NCBI RefSeq assembly: GCF_009834345.1
Contig: NZ_CP035042.1
Location: forward strand, 3,472,001-3,536,000
DNA length: 64,000 bases
Direction of reading: 5' to 3'
Source of the DNA: Billgrantia tianxiuensis
GTDB taxonomy: Bacteria; Pseudomonadota; Gammaproteobacteria; Pseudomonadales; Halomonadaceae
Part shown: positions 1 through 9,296 of the stretch, piece by piece
Numbering within the stretch: position 1 is the first letter of the stretch
Layout of the letters: each line of letters begins with the position of its first letter
The notes under the pieces: model-generated
What the model saw: the letters and a program-made list of their open reading frames with translations, nothing else
What the model was told of the DNA's origin: nothing
Databases searched by the model: none
Translations under genes and position numbers: made by a program

Positions 1-1057
1 GGCCAACCGCATCATCACACTGAGCCTCGAGCCCAATGACCCACAGCGTCTCGCCAACCTCTGCGGTCAGCGGGACGAGCATTTGAAACTGGTCGAGTCG
101 CGCCTCGGCGTCACCCTGCGAAATCGCGGCAACGTCTTTCAACTGGCAGGCCCCGGTCATCGGGTCAAGGCTGCCGCCAACGTGCTGGAGCATCTCTATC
201 GCGAAGCCGAGGCTAGCGAACTATCGCCGGATACCGTCCACCTGTTCCTGCAGGAGTCGGGACGCGAGGCTCTCGATGAAGAAGAGGGCCCCGCCGAGGA
301 CGAGGTACTGCTACGTACACCCAAGGTGTTGATCAAGCCACGCGGCCAGAACCAACAGAGCTACGTCACCAGCATCCGTCAGCACGACATCAACTTCGGT
401 ATTGGCCCGGCCGGTACCGGCAAGACCTACCTGGCCGTCGCCGCGGCGGTGGAAGCGCTCAACCAGCAGGAAGTGCGCCGCATCCTGCTGGTACGCCCGG
501 CCGTGGAGGCCGGCGAGAAACTCGGCTTCCTGCCTGGCGATTTGGCGCAGAAAATCGACCCCTACCTGCGCCCGCTCTACGATGCGCTCTACGAGATGCT
601 CGGCTTCGAGCAGGTCGGTAAGCTAATCGAGCGACAGGTCATCGAGATCGCTCCGCTGGCCTACATGCGTGGGCGCACCCTGAACAATGCCTTCATCATT
701 CTCGACGAGAGCCAGAACACCACCCGCGAACAGATGAAGATGTTCCTGACTCGCATCGGCTTCGGCTCCACCGCGGTGATCACCGGCGACGTCACCCAGG
801 TCGACCTGCCACGTGGGCAGAGCTCCGGGCTGATCCAGGTTCTCGAGGTTCTCAAGGATACCGCCGGCATCGGCGTGACCCACTTCGCCGCCAAGGACGT
901 GGTGCGCCACCCGCTGGTGCAACGCATCATCGAAGCCTACGACAGCTTCGAGGCCGCCGAGGAGGCCCAGGAGCGGGCCCGCCGCGAAGCGCGTGAGCGC
1001 GAACGCGAGGCGCTGCGTCTGGAGCGCGAGCGTAACAGGGAAGACGACGGAAAATGA
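1..1057 (+). CDS. ybeZ: PhoH-like ATPase (YbeZ), 5' end cut by window edge
   Basis: The frame is open from base 2, so the N-terminus lies outside the window and no start can be assigned. A Walker A motif GPAGTGKT is encoded near 404-430 and a Walker B-like stretch IILDESQN near 694-717, followed by the PhoH-type C-terminal half and an Arg/Glu-rich tail. PhoH-family proteins are cytoplasmic P-loop ATPases related to RNA helicase cores; YbeZ is linked genetically to the RNase YbeY in ribosome and rRNA maturation. The stop overlaps the ybeY start (ATGA at 1054-1057), so the two are translationally coupled, in the order ybeZ-ybeY-corC-lnt usual in gammaproteobacteria. Confidence 0.93.
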   Translation, partial: ANRIITLSLEPNDPQRLANLCGQRDEHLKLVESRLGVTLRNRGNVFQLAGPGHRVKAAANVLEHLYREAEASELSPDTVHLFLQESGREALDEEEGPAEDEVLLRTPKVLIKPRGQNQQSYVTSIRQHDINFGIGPAGTGKTYLAVAAAVEALNQQEVRRILLVRPAVEAGEKLGFLPGDLAQKIDPYLRPLYDALYEMLGFEQVGKLIERQVIEIAPLAYMRGRTLNNAFIILDESQNTTREQMKMFLTRIGFGSTAVITGDVTQVDLPRGQSSGLIQVLEVLKDTAGIGVTHFAAKDVVRHPLVQRIIEAYDSFEAAEEAQERARREAREREREALRLERERNREDDGK

Positions 1058-1572
1058 CCGCGGTTCCCATCGTCGACCTTCAACTGATCACCACGGGCCA
1101 GGGCGCACCTGGTCAGGCCGAGCTTGAGGCCTGGGTCGGCGCCGTGCTGGCGCGCTTCCCGCAGGAAGCGCGCCACGAAGTCACCGTGCGTATCGTCGAC
1201 GCCGAGGAGGGCCAGGCGTTGAACCGCGACTATCGCGGTCGCGACAAGCCTACCAACGTGCTCTCCTTCCCCTTCGAGTGCCCACCTGGGGTCCCGCTGC
1301 CGCTGCTTGGCGATCTGGTACTTTGCCACCCGGTGGTGATACGTGAAGCCTCCGAGCAAACCAAGCGTGTCGAGGATCACTATGCCCACCTGGTGGTGCA
1401 TGGCATGCTGCACCTGCTCGGCCACGATCACCTCGAGGAGGAGGAGGCAGAGGCGATGGAGCAGTTGGAGCGCGAGATCCTCTCGGACTTCGCCATTGCC
1501 GACCCCTACGCCACGCCTCCGGGCAGCGATGAACAACAAGACGACAGCAAGGACGAGAGACACGATCGATGA
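1054..1572 (+). CDS. ybeY: Endoribonuclease YbeY
   Basis: A 172-residue protein with the UPF0054 metal-binding signature HGMLHLLGHDH (His116, His120, His126), which holds the catalytic zinc. YbeY is a single-strand-specific endoribonuclease needed for 16S rRNA 3'-end maturation and 70S ribosome quality control. It starts inside the phoH stop (ATGA) and its own stop overlaps the corC ATG (1569-1572). Length is typical, with a slightly longer acidic C-terminus than the E. coli protein. No internal defect is seen. Confidence 0.95.
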   Translation: MTAVPIVDLQLITTGQGAPGQAELEAWVGAVLARFPQEARHEVTVRIVDAEEGQALNRDYRGRDKPTNVLSFPFECPPGVPLPLLGDLVLCHPVVIREASEQTKRVEDHYAHLVVHGMLHLLGHDHLEEEEAEAMEQLEREILSDFAIADPYATPPGSDEQQDDSKDERHDR

Positions 1573-2442
1573 GTGACGACCGAACGACCGGCCAAGGCGG
1601 AAGGTCCTGGCTCGACAAGCTGCTCGGTGCCCTCTCGGGGATAACGAAGGTCCCAGTTCGCGGGAAGAGCTGATGGAGTTCCTGCGCGAGGCAGCCACTC
1701 GTCTCAAGCTGGACCAGGACGCCATGATGATCATCGAGGGCGCTCTGCAGATCAGCGACCAGCAGGTTCGCGAAGTGTTGATCCCCCGCTCCCAGGTGGC
1801 CGCCATCGCCGTGGATCAACCCGCCGAGGAGTACCTGGCCCTGATCAACGAAACCGGCCACTCACGCTACCCGGTCATCGGCGAGAACCTCGACGAGGTC
1901 AAGGGCCTGCTACTGGTCAAGGATCTGCTGCAGTTGCTCAACCGTCCTACCGAGGAGCGCGAGCGCTTTCGTCTGGAAGACGTGCTGCGCCCCGCCATGT
2001 TCGTCCCGAATCCAAGCGCCTCAATAGCCTGCTCAAGGAGTTCCGCGACACCCACAACCACATGGCGGTGGTGGTGGACGAGTATGGTGGCACCGCCGGC
2101 ATCGTCACCATCGAGGACATCCTCGAGCAGATCGTCGGTGACATCGAGGACGAACACGATACCGACGAGGACGACGACATTCGCGAGCTGGGCGAAGGCC
2201 GCTACGCGATCCGCGCGCTGACACCCATCGAGGATTTCAACGAGCGCTTCGGCACCCGCTTTTCCGACGACGAGTTCGATACCGTAGGCGGGCTGGTCAT
2301 GCAGCGCTTCGGTCACTTGCCCGGCCGCGGCGAGCATACCGAGCTGGGCGGCTGGCGCTTTACCGTGCTCAACGCCGACAATCGCCGCATACGCCTGCTC
2401 GAGGCCGTATGGCAGGACGAATCGATGCTGTCCCAAGACTGA
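1569..2442 (+). CDS. corC: CorC/YbeX CBS-pair protein, two frameshifts in this sequence
   Basis: Three frames together encode an intact CorC of about 291 residues, the normal length: a short N-terminus, a CBS pair ([10 protein letters not shown]... to the [17 protein letters not shown] region) and the C-terminal CorC/HlyC transporter-associated domain. The frame breaks at the GGGG run 1637-1640 and again at CCC 2005-2007. Adding one base to each run restores continuous homology, so sequencing error is more likely than decay. CorC proteins are linked to magnesium and cobalt efflux and sit in the ybeZYX-lnt operon. The start at 1569 overlaps the ybeY stop. I infer the living gene is intact. Confidence 0.88.
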
Positions 2443-2470
2443 ACCACGGCCGTCACAGGAACGACACGCC

Positions 2471-3949
2471 ATGACTCACTCTCGTCCGTCACCGACGCTC
2501 GGCTACCTGGCCGCGCTCGTCGCCGGGGTTCTGACCACTCTCACCGCCTCGCCCTACGAACTGTGGTGGCTGGGCCCGCTCGCCGTCGGCCTCGTCTACT
2601 GGGTCATTCAGCCGCTGCGTCCTCGCCAGGCGGCGCTGCTAGGCTGGTGCTACGGTGTTGGCCTGTTCGGTTCCGGCGCCTCGTGGGTCTACGTATCGAT
2701 CCACGATTATGGCTACACCGGCGTGCCATTGGCGGTATTCCTGACCACCTTGTTCGTCTGCGCCATGGCGCTGTTCATCGCCGTTACGCTATGGCTCTAC
2801 CGCCTGCTATGCGGCCAGCGCCTGGCCTTCCTCACTTTCGCCGGGGCCTGGGTGCTCGGCGAGTGGCTGCGCACCTGGTTGTTCACCGGATTTCCCTGGC
2901 TGCTGTTGGGCAGCTCGCACGTCGATTCTCCGCTGGCGCCCTGGGCCCCCATCGGAGGGGTCTACCTACTGTCACTAATCGTTGCGCTCTCCGGCACCCT
3001 GGGAGCGGAGTTCCTGCGCCGACGCTGGTGGGCCGTCCTTCCGGTTGCCGCCATGTGGCTTGCACCGCTGGCCCTCCCTACCCAGTGGACGCAACCTGCC
3101 GGCGAGCCGCTGCGCGTGGCGCTGCTGCAGGGCAACCTTCCCCAACTGATCAAATGGACTCCCGAAGGCCAGCGCATCGCCGCCAACACCTACCTGGAGA
3201 TGACGAGGGAATATGCCGAAGACGCCGATCTGGTCGTCTGGCCCGAGGCGGCATTGCCGATGTTCGAAGACGAAGCCGAGCCGATCCTGGCCCGCGCCCA
3301 GACCCACCTGGTACCGGGCAGCGCCCTGCTTACCGGCATTCTTCAGCGCGAGGGGCGCGGACTCTACTACAACAGCGTGATCGGCCTGGGTAACGCCGAA
3401 GGCGAATATCGCAAGGCGCACCTGGTGCCCTTCGGCGAGTACCTACCGCTGGAACGTTGGCTGCGCGGCACCATCGCCTTCTTCGACCTGCCGATGCCGG
3501 CCATGACGCCCGGACCGGCGGGCCAGCCGCCGATCCGCGCCGCCGGCACCGTGATCGGCAATGCCATTTGCTACGAGATCATCTACGCCGATCTGGTGGC
3601 ACAACAGGCCCGGGACAGTGAGCTGCTGCTGACGGTATCCAACGACACTTGGTTCGGCGAGTCGATCGGCCCGCTGCAGCACCTGCAAATGGCCCGCCTG
3701 CGGGCGCTGGAGAACGGCCGCTACGTGGTGCGTGCCACCAGCAACGGCGTCACGGCGGTGATCGACCATCACGGCCGCCTCGTTGCCAGCGTGCCCCAGT
3801 TCGAGACCGTAGCACTGCTGGCCGAGGCCGTTCCCATGCAGGGCCTGACACCCTTCACCCGCACCGGCAGCTGGCCGATCTGGCTGCTCAGTGCACTGCT
3901 GGTCATTCCCGGCCTGCGTTGGCCACGCCGCCAGCGGCGACTTTTCTGA
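2471..3949 (+). CDS. lnt: Apolipoprotein N-acyltransferase
   Basis: A 492-residue inner-membrane enzyme that transfers the third acyl chain to the N-terminal Cys of lipoproteins. The first ~200 residues form about six hydrophobic helices; a periplasmic nitrilase-fold domain follows. The catalytic triad is visible as Glu259 (WPEAALP), Lys315 (YRKAHLVPFGEY) and Cys367 (AICYEI). A last hydrophobic helix lies near the C-terminus. An AGGA ribosome-binding sequence precedes the ATG. Last gene of the ybeZ-ybeY-corC-lnt operon, and it ends at a hairpin facing phaC. Confidence 0.96.
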   Translation: MTHSRPSPTLGYLAALVAGVLTTLTASPYELWWLGPLAVGLVYWVIQPLRPRQAALLGWCYGVGLFGSGASWVYVSIHDYGYTGVPLAVFLTTLFVCAMALFIAVTLWLYRLLCGQRLAFLTFAGAWVLGEWLRTWLFTGFPWLLLGSSHVDSPLAPWAPIGGVYLLSLIVALSGTLGAEFLRRRWWAVLPVAAMWLAPLALPTQWTQPAGEPLRVALLQGNLPQLIKWTPEGQRIAANTYLEMTREYAEDADLVVWPEAALPMFEDEAEPILARAQTHLVPGSALLTGILQREGRGLYYNSVIGLGNAEGEYRKAHLVPFGEYLPLERWLRGTIAFFDLPMPAMTPGPAGQPPIRAAGTVIGNAICYEIIYADLVAQQARDSELLLTVSNDTWFGESIGPLQHLQMARLRALENGRYVVRATSNGVTAVIDHHGRLVASVPQFETVALLAEAVPMQGLTPFTRTGSWPIWLLSALLVIPGLRWPRRQRRLF

Positions 3950-3970
3950 TTCTTTCCGACCCAAACGCAG

Positions 3971-3994
3971 CGAGGCCCGCTCATGCGGGCCTCG
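3971..3994. terminator. Hairpin between convergent lnt and phaC
   Basis: A perfect 10-bp inverted repeat (CGAGGCCCGC, loop TCAT, GCGGGCCTCG) lies between the 3' ends of lnt and phaC. There is no strong U-tract on either side, but position and stability suggest a bidirectional terminator. Confidence 0.7.
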
Positions 3995-4025
3995 TCGATT
4001 CACCAGGTGGATACGAGCCAGCGAC

Positions 4026-5864
4026 TCAACCGGCTTGCGTCGGCACCTCACCCAGCACCTCGGGAATGGTCATGCGCACGTAACGCCCCGGGGCTTCCTC
4101 GAGCAGCTTGAGTTCACCCTCGCCCGGCTGACGAGCCGGCACCATCTTACCGGTATCGGCGTAGCCGCCCTCGGTCATCCATTGCTGCCAGTGCGGCCAC
4201 CAAGAGCCTTCGTGGAACTCCGCCCCGGTAAGCCACGCCTCATGATCGTCAGGCAGCGCGTCGTTGGTCCAGTAGCCGTACTTGTTGCGTGCCGGAGGGT
4301 TGACGATACCGGCGATATGACCGGAACCGCCCAGCACGAAGGTGACCGGCCCTTTGGGCAGCAGCGCACCGTAGTAAGTACTGTTCCACTTGGCGATGTG
4401 ATCCTCGCGCGTGGAAACGAAGTAGCTCGGCGTGGAGATCTTGCGCAGGTCGATGCGCACGCCGTCGAGCTCGATGCCGCCCGGCTCCACCAGGCGATTC
4501 TCCAGGTACATGTGGCGCAGGTACCAACCGTGGGTACCGGCAGGCAGGTTGGTGCCGTCGGTGTTCCAGTAGAGCAGGTCGAACGGCGCCGGGTTCTCTC
4601 CCTTCAGGTAGTTGCTGACGTAGAAGGACCAGAACAGATCGTTCTCGCGCAGCAGGTTGAAGGTGTAGGCCATGGAGCGGCCATCCAGGTAGCCGTCCTG
4701 CTCCATGCGCGCCTCGATCCCTTGCAGGATCGGCTCGCTGAGCAGCACACCCAGCTCTCCCGGGTCACGAAAGTCCTGTAGCGTGGCCATGTAGGTGACC
4801 GACTTGACCTTACGTCCGCGCCGGGTGCTGGTGAGGTAGGCCACGGTGGAGGCGGTCAGGGTACCGCCGATGCAGTAGCTGAGCAGGTTGACCGACTTCT
4901 CGCCGCAAGCCTGCTCGATGGCTTCCATGGCGGCGATTGGCCCCATCTGCATGTAGTCGGCCCAGGTCAGGTCGCGCTGCGCGGGTCCCGGGTTGCGCCA
5001 CGAGATCAGAAAGACGGTGTGGCCCTGGTCCACCAGCCACTTGACCAGCGAGTTGTCCTGACGCAGGTCGAGAATATAGTACTTGTTGATCCACGGCGGC
5101 ACGATCAGCAGCGGGGTCTTGAATACCGTCTCAGTGGTCGGCGTGTACTGGATCAGCTGTATCAGCTCGTTCTCGTAGACCACATAGCCAGGAGTCACAG
5201 CGATGTTGCGTCCGATCTCGAACGCGCTGCGGTCGGTCATGGCCACGTTGAGACCGTCGGAGGAGTTGGCCAGGTCACGACGCAGTTGGGCGAGCCCCTC
5301 GATCAGGTTCTGTCCCTTGGTTTCCAGGGTACGCCGCATCACTTCGGGGTTGGTGGTGACGAAGTTGGTCGGCGCCATGGCGTTGACCAGTTGGCGAGCA
5401 TAGAACGCCAGGTTGCGCTTCTGCCGCTCGGGCAACCCTTCCAACTGCTCGACCAGCTCCTCGACCGCACTCGAAAACAGCAGGTACTGCTGCAAGATGG
5501 CACGGTAGAACGGTTCCTGCTGCCAGGCCTCGTCCTTGAAGCGACGATCGCCCTTGGGCGGAGCAACCAACGGCTCGCCCAGTTCACCGCCAAGCGCCTT
5601 CAGGCCCTGTTGCCAAAGCTGGAACTGATCCTGAAGAAGGCGCGCCTGGGTCTGCCACAGCAGCTGCGGATTGCTCATCAGCGACTCGGCGCCCGCCCGA
5701 AAGGCGTCGCGCATGTCGGCCTGGATGGAGTCGGCGGCCGCGTCGGGCGCCATGCGTTGCAACAGTTCCTGCATCAGTGCCTGGTAGTGCTGGCCCAGTT
5801 CCTGAAGCTGTTCGTTCCACTCCTCCAGTTCGACCTGGGAGGAAACCGCATCCCCTGACTGCAT
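4026..5864 (-). CDS. phaC: Class I poly(3-hydroxyalkanoate) synthase PhaC
   Basis: A 612-residue PHA synthase that polymerises (R)-3-hydroxyacyl-CoA into storage polyester at the granule surface. It has an alpha/beta-hydrolase core with the PhaC box SYCIGG (Cys331 nucleophile), Asp488 in STREDHIAKW and His516 in GSGHIAGIVNPP, plus the N-terminal PhaC_N region. The size fits class I enzymes that work without PhaE or PhaR. The start follows an AGGAGAG ribosome-binding site. It lies downstream of the phasin on the same strand, separated by 119 bp holding a long stem-loop, so its expression may be set below that of the phasin. Confidence 0.96.
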   Translation of the reverse strand: MQSGDAVSSQVELEEWNEQLQELGQHYQALMQELLQRMAPDAAADSIQADMRDAFRAGAESLMSNPQLLWQTQARLLQDQFQLWQQGLKALGGELGEPLVAPPKGDRRFKDEAWQQEPFYRAILQQYLLFSSAVEELVEQLEGLPERQKRNLAFYARQLVNAMAPTNFVTTNPEVMRRTLETKGQNLIEGLAQLRRDLANSSDGLNVAMTDRSAFEIGRNIAVTPGYVVYENELIQLIQYTPTTETVFKTPLLIVPPWINKYYILDLRQDNSLVKWLVDQGHTVFLISWRNPGPAQRDLTWADYMQMGPIAAMEAIEQACGEKSVNLLSYCIGGTLTASTVAYLTSTRRGRKVKSVTYMATLQDFRDPGELGVLLSEPILQGIEARMEQDGYLDGRSMAYTFNLLRENDLFWSFYVSNYLKGENPAPFDLLYWNTDGTNLPAGTHGWYLRHMYLENRLVEPGGIELDGVRIDLRKISTPSYFVSTREDHIAKWNSTYYGALLPKGPVTFVLGGSGHIAGIVNPPARNKYGYWTNDALPDDHEAWLTGAEFHEGSWWPHWQQWMTEGGYADTGKMVPARQPGEGELKLLEEAPGRYVRMTIPEVLGEVPTQAG

Positions 5865-5903
5865 CGCCCTCTCCTGTTTTCAGACCCTGTTCTTCGATTC
5901 GGT

Positions 5904-5969
5904 GCGAGTGTTGCCGGCCGCCTCCACGAAACGCACGTCGATCCGTGGAGACGGGCCGCCATCACTCGC
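5904..5969 (-). repeat. Long imperfect stem-loop between phasin and phaC
   Basis: Outer arms GCGAGTG (5904-5910) and CACTCGC (5963-5969), and inner arms CTCCACG (5922-5928) and CGTGGAG (5944-5950), are nested. The intervening arm segments also pair with one bulge and few mismatches, giving a 66-nt hairpin with a 15-nt loop. No T-tract follows on the transcribed (minus) strand, so it is not a classic terminator. It could be an mRNA processing or stability element, an attenuator, or a copy of a dispersed palindromic repeat. Confidence 0.6.
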
Positions 5970-5983
5970 AGAGGCACACGGCC

Positions 5984-6433
5984 TCAGCTCTTGCGTGACG
6001 CCTGGCTGCTAGCCTTGGCCGGAGCGTCGGACTTGCTCGACGCGGCCGGCTTGGCGCTCGCTTCGGCCTGTTGCTGGGCCTGTTGGGTCCGCTCGGTCAG
6101 TTCCTGGCTGACTTCGCCGAACAGCTGCTCCAGCTCGGTGCGGAACTGCTGGCTCATCTCGCCGAGGGCCTGGGCGTCTTCCATCATCTGACGCGAGAGC
6201 TCGCTCATCATCTCGGCCTGCTTGGCACCAAAGGCCTGCAGATCCTGGGCGTCGCGAATCTCGGAAGCGCTGCGCATGCGCTCGGTGCCCATCTGGCTAT
6301 AACGCTTCATCGCTTCGAGCTGGTACTCGGTCATCTTCTCCATATTGCCGAGCATCAGCGAGTTCAGCTTGCGCATGGGTTCGAAAAAGCGCCGTGTCTG
6401 CTGGTTGAATTCATCGAGCATCTTGTCCTGCAT
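5984..6433 (-). CDS. phaP: Phasin family protein
   Basis: A 149-residue, strongly helical, Gln/Glu/Met-rich protein matching the phasin family: an amphipathic body (LNSLMLGNMEKMTEYQLEAM) and a Ser/Ala/Lys-rich low-complexity tail from about residue 118. Phasins coat PHA granules and control their size and number. A strong AGGAGG ribosome-binding site sits just upstream of the ATG. It is the first gene of a phasin-phaC pair on the minus strand; the 221 bp upstream are presumed to hold its promoter, which I could not assign. Confidence 0.88.
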   Translation of the reverse strand: MQDKMLDEFNQQTRRFFEPMRKLNSLMLGNMEKMTEYQLEAMKRYSQMGTERMRSASEIRDAQDLQAFGAKQAEMMSELSRQMMEDAQALGEMSQQFRTELEQLFGEVSQELTERTQQAQQQAEASAKPAASSKSDAPAKASSQASRKS

Positions 6434-6654
6434 GGGGGTAACCTCCTGTGGACCGGAAACATGCGGGGGCAGCGCCAGCGCCTTTCAAGGCAACTCGACC
6501 AACGCCCTTCCCTATTTGCCACACAAGCCGATAGTGCGTGGCACGGCACCTATGCTGCACCGCACAAAGCGTAGCCCGACAGGGCTCTCGCTGCAATACC
6601 CTTCCACTGCAAGCAGAACCTCACTCAGCAAGGAGGCTCGCCATTACGCCACGG

Positions 6655-7038
6655 CTACTCCGAGCGCCGGGAGCGCGACCGCGCACTGGCCGTCCCGCCC
6701 TTGCCTGCCGGCTTTGACGGAGCCTCCGGCTCACCGGCCTCACCAGGCTCACGCGCCTTGCCCATGGCGCTTCCCGCCTGGCGCAGCATGTCGAGCATCA
6801 TCTGCTGGTAGGTGCCGAAGCTGGCCAGCCCCTGTGAGAGCCCTTGACTCATGTCCTGAGTGAGACCTTGTTGCAGAAAGGGTTTCATCAGGCTCATGGG
6901 GTCGTAGCCCTCGACGCCGGATTCCATCTGCTTCTGGATCCGGTTCAACAGCTCCTGCTGGAAGGCTTCGACATCCGGCAGGCCGAGGGCGCGACGGAAC
7001 TCCTCGGGGGTCAGGTCGAACTCGACGTTTATCTTCAT
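6655..7038 (-). CDS. DUF6489-type protein next to the PHA genes
   Basis: A 127-residue protein starting MKINVEFDLTPEEFRRALGL, which I recognise as the DUF6489 type: a short beta-strand and LTPEE-F-R-LGLPD opening, then an amphipathic helical segment rich in Met and Gln, then a Pro/Gly/Lys/Arg-rich tail from about residue 95. Function is unknown. The amphipathic middle and basic tail resemble granule-associated proteins, and it lies directly upstream of phasin and phaC on the same strand, so a role at PHA granules is a reasonable guess from context only. Confidence 0.75.
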   Translation of the reverse strand: MKINVEFDLTPEEFRRALGLPDVEAFQQELLNRIQKQMESGVEGYDPMSLMKPFLQQGLTQDMSQGLSQGLASFGTYQQMMLDMLRQAGSAMGKAREPGEAGEPEAPSKPAGKGGTASARSRSRRSE

Positions 7039-7112
7039 GGCATCACCTGCTTGAGTGTTCCCTCAGTGTAGCAACCCGGCACCAGGCGCAACGCGCGCCG
7101 GGGCCAGACTCC

Positions 7113-8197
7113 TCAACGCAAGACCGGCGTTTCGACCCTCACCGCGGCATTCTGCGCCCGATGACGCAGAAGGTGGTCCATCAGCGTCAGTGCCATCATC
7201 GCCTCGGCAATCGGCGTGGCGCGAATGCCCACGCAGGGGTCGTGACGCCCCTTGGTCACCACTTCGACCGGGTTACCGTGGATGTCGATGCTGCGTCCGG
7301 GGATGGTGATGCTGGAGGTGGGCTTGAGCGCCAGGTGGGCGATCAGCGGCTGCCCGGAGGAAATGCCGCCGAGCACACCACCGGCATGGTTGGAGAGAAA
7401 GCCTTGCGGTGTCATCTCGTCGCGGTGCTCGCTGCCGCGGCTTGCCACCGCGGCGAAGCCGTCACCGATCTCCACGCCCTTCACCGCATTGATGCTCATC
7501 AGGCCATGGGCCAGCTCAGCATCCAGACGGTCGAAGACCGGCTCACCCAAGCCCGGGGGCAGCCCTTCGGCAACCACGGTGATCTTCGCTCCCACCGAAT
7601 CCTGGTCGCGGCGCAGTTGGTCCATGAATGCTTCGAGCTCTGGCACGCGCGCGGGATCGGGGCAGAAGAAGGGGTTCTCGTCCACGGCCTCCCATTGCTT
7701 GAAGACGATCTCGAGCGGGCCGAGCTGACTCATGTAGCCGCGCACGGTGATGCCCTGGGTTGCCAGGAATTTCTTGGCAATGGCCCCGGCGGCCACGCGC
7801 ATGGCGGTTTCCCTGGCGCTGGAGCGGCCGCCGCCGCGGTAGTCGCGGACCCCGTATTTGTGGTGGTAGGTGTAGTCGGCGTGGGCGGGACGGAACTGGT
7901 CCTTGATGTTGCCGTAGTCCTTGGAGCGCTGGTCGGTGTTCTCGATCAACAGGCCGATGGCGGTGCCGGTGGTCACGCCTTCGAACACACCGGAAAGGAT
8001 GCGCACCTGGTCGGGCTCGCGGCGCTGGGTGGTATGCCGCGAGGTGCCGGGCGGCGGCGGTCTAGGTCGCGCTGCAGGTCGGCTTCGCTGAGCGGCAGCC
8101 CCGGCGGGCAGCCGTCGACGATGGCGCCTAGCGCCGGGCCGTGGCTCTCGCCAAAGGTGGTGACGGTGAACAGTTTGCCAAAGGTATTGCCGGACAT
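7113..8197 (-). CDS. aroC: Chorismate synthase, one frameshift in this sequence
   Basis: It converts EPSP to chorismate, the last common step of aromatic amino acid synthesis, with reduced FMN. The N-terminus ([20 protein letters not shown]) and the rest ([53 protein letters not shown]) lie in two frames that meet at the GGG run 8049-8051. Adding one base yields a continuous 361-residue protein of normal length. An upstream alternative frame gives a longer N-terminus but is not homologous and was rejected. Directly downstream of prmB on the same strand, a common pairing. Confidence 0.92.
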
Positions 8198-8227
8198 GGA
8201 CGTGCCTCCCGATATCTTGGTGGTGGA

Positions 8228-9178
8228 TCAGGCGAAGGACGCCGCATGGGCGTCGAGTTCCGCGGCGGTGAGGGCGAACACGCCCTGGCCGCCGCGCTCG
8301 AAGTCGAGCCACAGGAAAGGCACCTCGGGGAAGGCCGCCTCCAGGTGACGGTCGGAGTTGCCGACCTCGACGATCAGCACGCCGTCGTCGCTGAGGTGAT
8401 TACGCGCCTCGCGCAGGATGCGCCGCACGATGTCGAGCCCGTCGGCCCCAGCCCCCAAGGCCAGCTCGGGCTCATGGCGATACTCGGCGGGCATGGTGGC
8501 GAGATCACGGGCATCCACGTAGGGCGGGTTGGAGACGATCAGGTCGTAGCGCTGTCCAGCCAATCCTTCGAACAGATCCGAGAGCACCGCCCGCACCCGC
8601 GCACCGACATCGTGACGCTGGATGTTCTGCTTGGCGACGGCCAGGGCATCGACGCTGACGTCGGAGAGATCGACCTCGCAGGTCGGCAGGTAGAGGGCGG
8701 TGGCAATACCGATGCAGCCCGAACCGGTGCACAGGTCGAGCACCCTGGCGGGCGGCTCTTCGGGAAACCAAGCGGCAAAGCCGGACTCGATCAGCTCGGC
8801 GATGGGCGAGCGCGGAATCAGCACGCGCTCGTCGACGTCGAATGGGAAGCCGGCATAGAACGCCTCCCCGAGTAGGTAGGGCAGCGGCCGGCGTGAGGAG
8901 ATACGCTCGCGCACCAGGCCGACGATACGCGCTCGCTCCATGGGCAGCAGCCTGGCTTCGAGCACTCCCGGGTCGACGTTCCAGGGCAGATGCAGCGCAC
9001 CCAGCGTCAGGGCGACGGCTTCGTCCCAGGGAGAATCGGTGCCGTGGCCGTGAAACAGCCCGGCCAGATGAAATTCACTGGCCGCCCAGCGCAGGAAATC
9101 GCGCAGGGTGACGAGATCACGACACAGCGCCTCGTCGTCCAGGGTGAGGGTCGAGCGGGAAACGATGGAATTGGCCAC
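8228..9178 (-). CDS. prmB: Ribosomal protein uL3 glutamine methyltransferase PrmB
   Basis: A 316-residue class I SAM-dependent methyltransferase of the HemK/PrmB family that methylates a Gln of ribosomal protein L3. It carries the SAM-binding motif [13 protein letters not shown] and the Gln-recognising [10 protein letters not shown] motif. The PrmB-type N-terminus ([12 protein letters not shown]) separates it from PrmC. It is divergent from the Smr-domain gene, as in E. coli, and is followed 30 bp on by aroC. Confidence 0.94.
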   Translation of the reverse strand: MANSIVSRSTLTLDDEALCRDLVTLRDFLRWAASEFHLAGLFHGHGTDSPWDEAVALTLGALHLPWNVDPGVLEARLLPMERARIVGLVRERISSRRPLPYLLGEAFYAGFPFDVDERVLIPRSPIAELIESGFAAWFPEEPPARVLDLCTGSGCIGIATALYLPTCEVDLSDVSVDALAVAKQNIQRHDVGARVRAVLSDLFEGLAGQRYDLIVSNPPYVDARDLATMPAEYRHEPELALGAGADGLDIVRRILREARNHLSDDGVLIVEVGNSDRHLEAAFPEVPFLWLDFERGGQGVFALTAAELDAHAASFA

Positions 9179-9296
9179 GAAAGGTCCTGCAGGGTCGTTG
9201 TAGGTCGATGGCTAGATTGTACCCGCGGCGGCAGGCGGTTCACAGCCACGCTCAGGCCGCTATACTGGGCCGCTCGACGACATCATACGAGCGCTC

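Noticed and set aside
1569..2442. corC as a pseudogene with two frameshifts
   Set aside because: Both breaks are one-base shortfalls in G/C runs and the joined protein is full length; the same pattern hits many other genes in the window, including the essential aroC, so sequencing error is the better explanation.
5019..5858. A 279-codon open frame on the plus strand inside phaC
   Set aside because: Antisense shadow of a GC-rich gene with no ribosome-binding site or recognisable domain.
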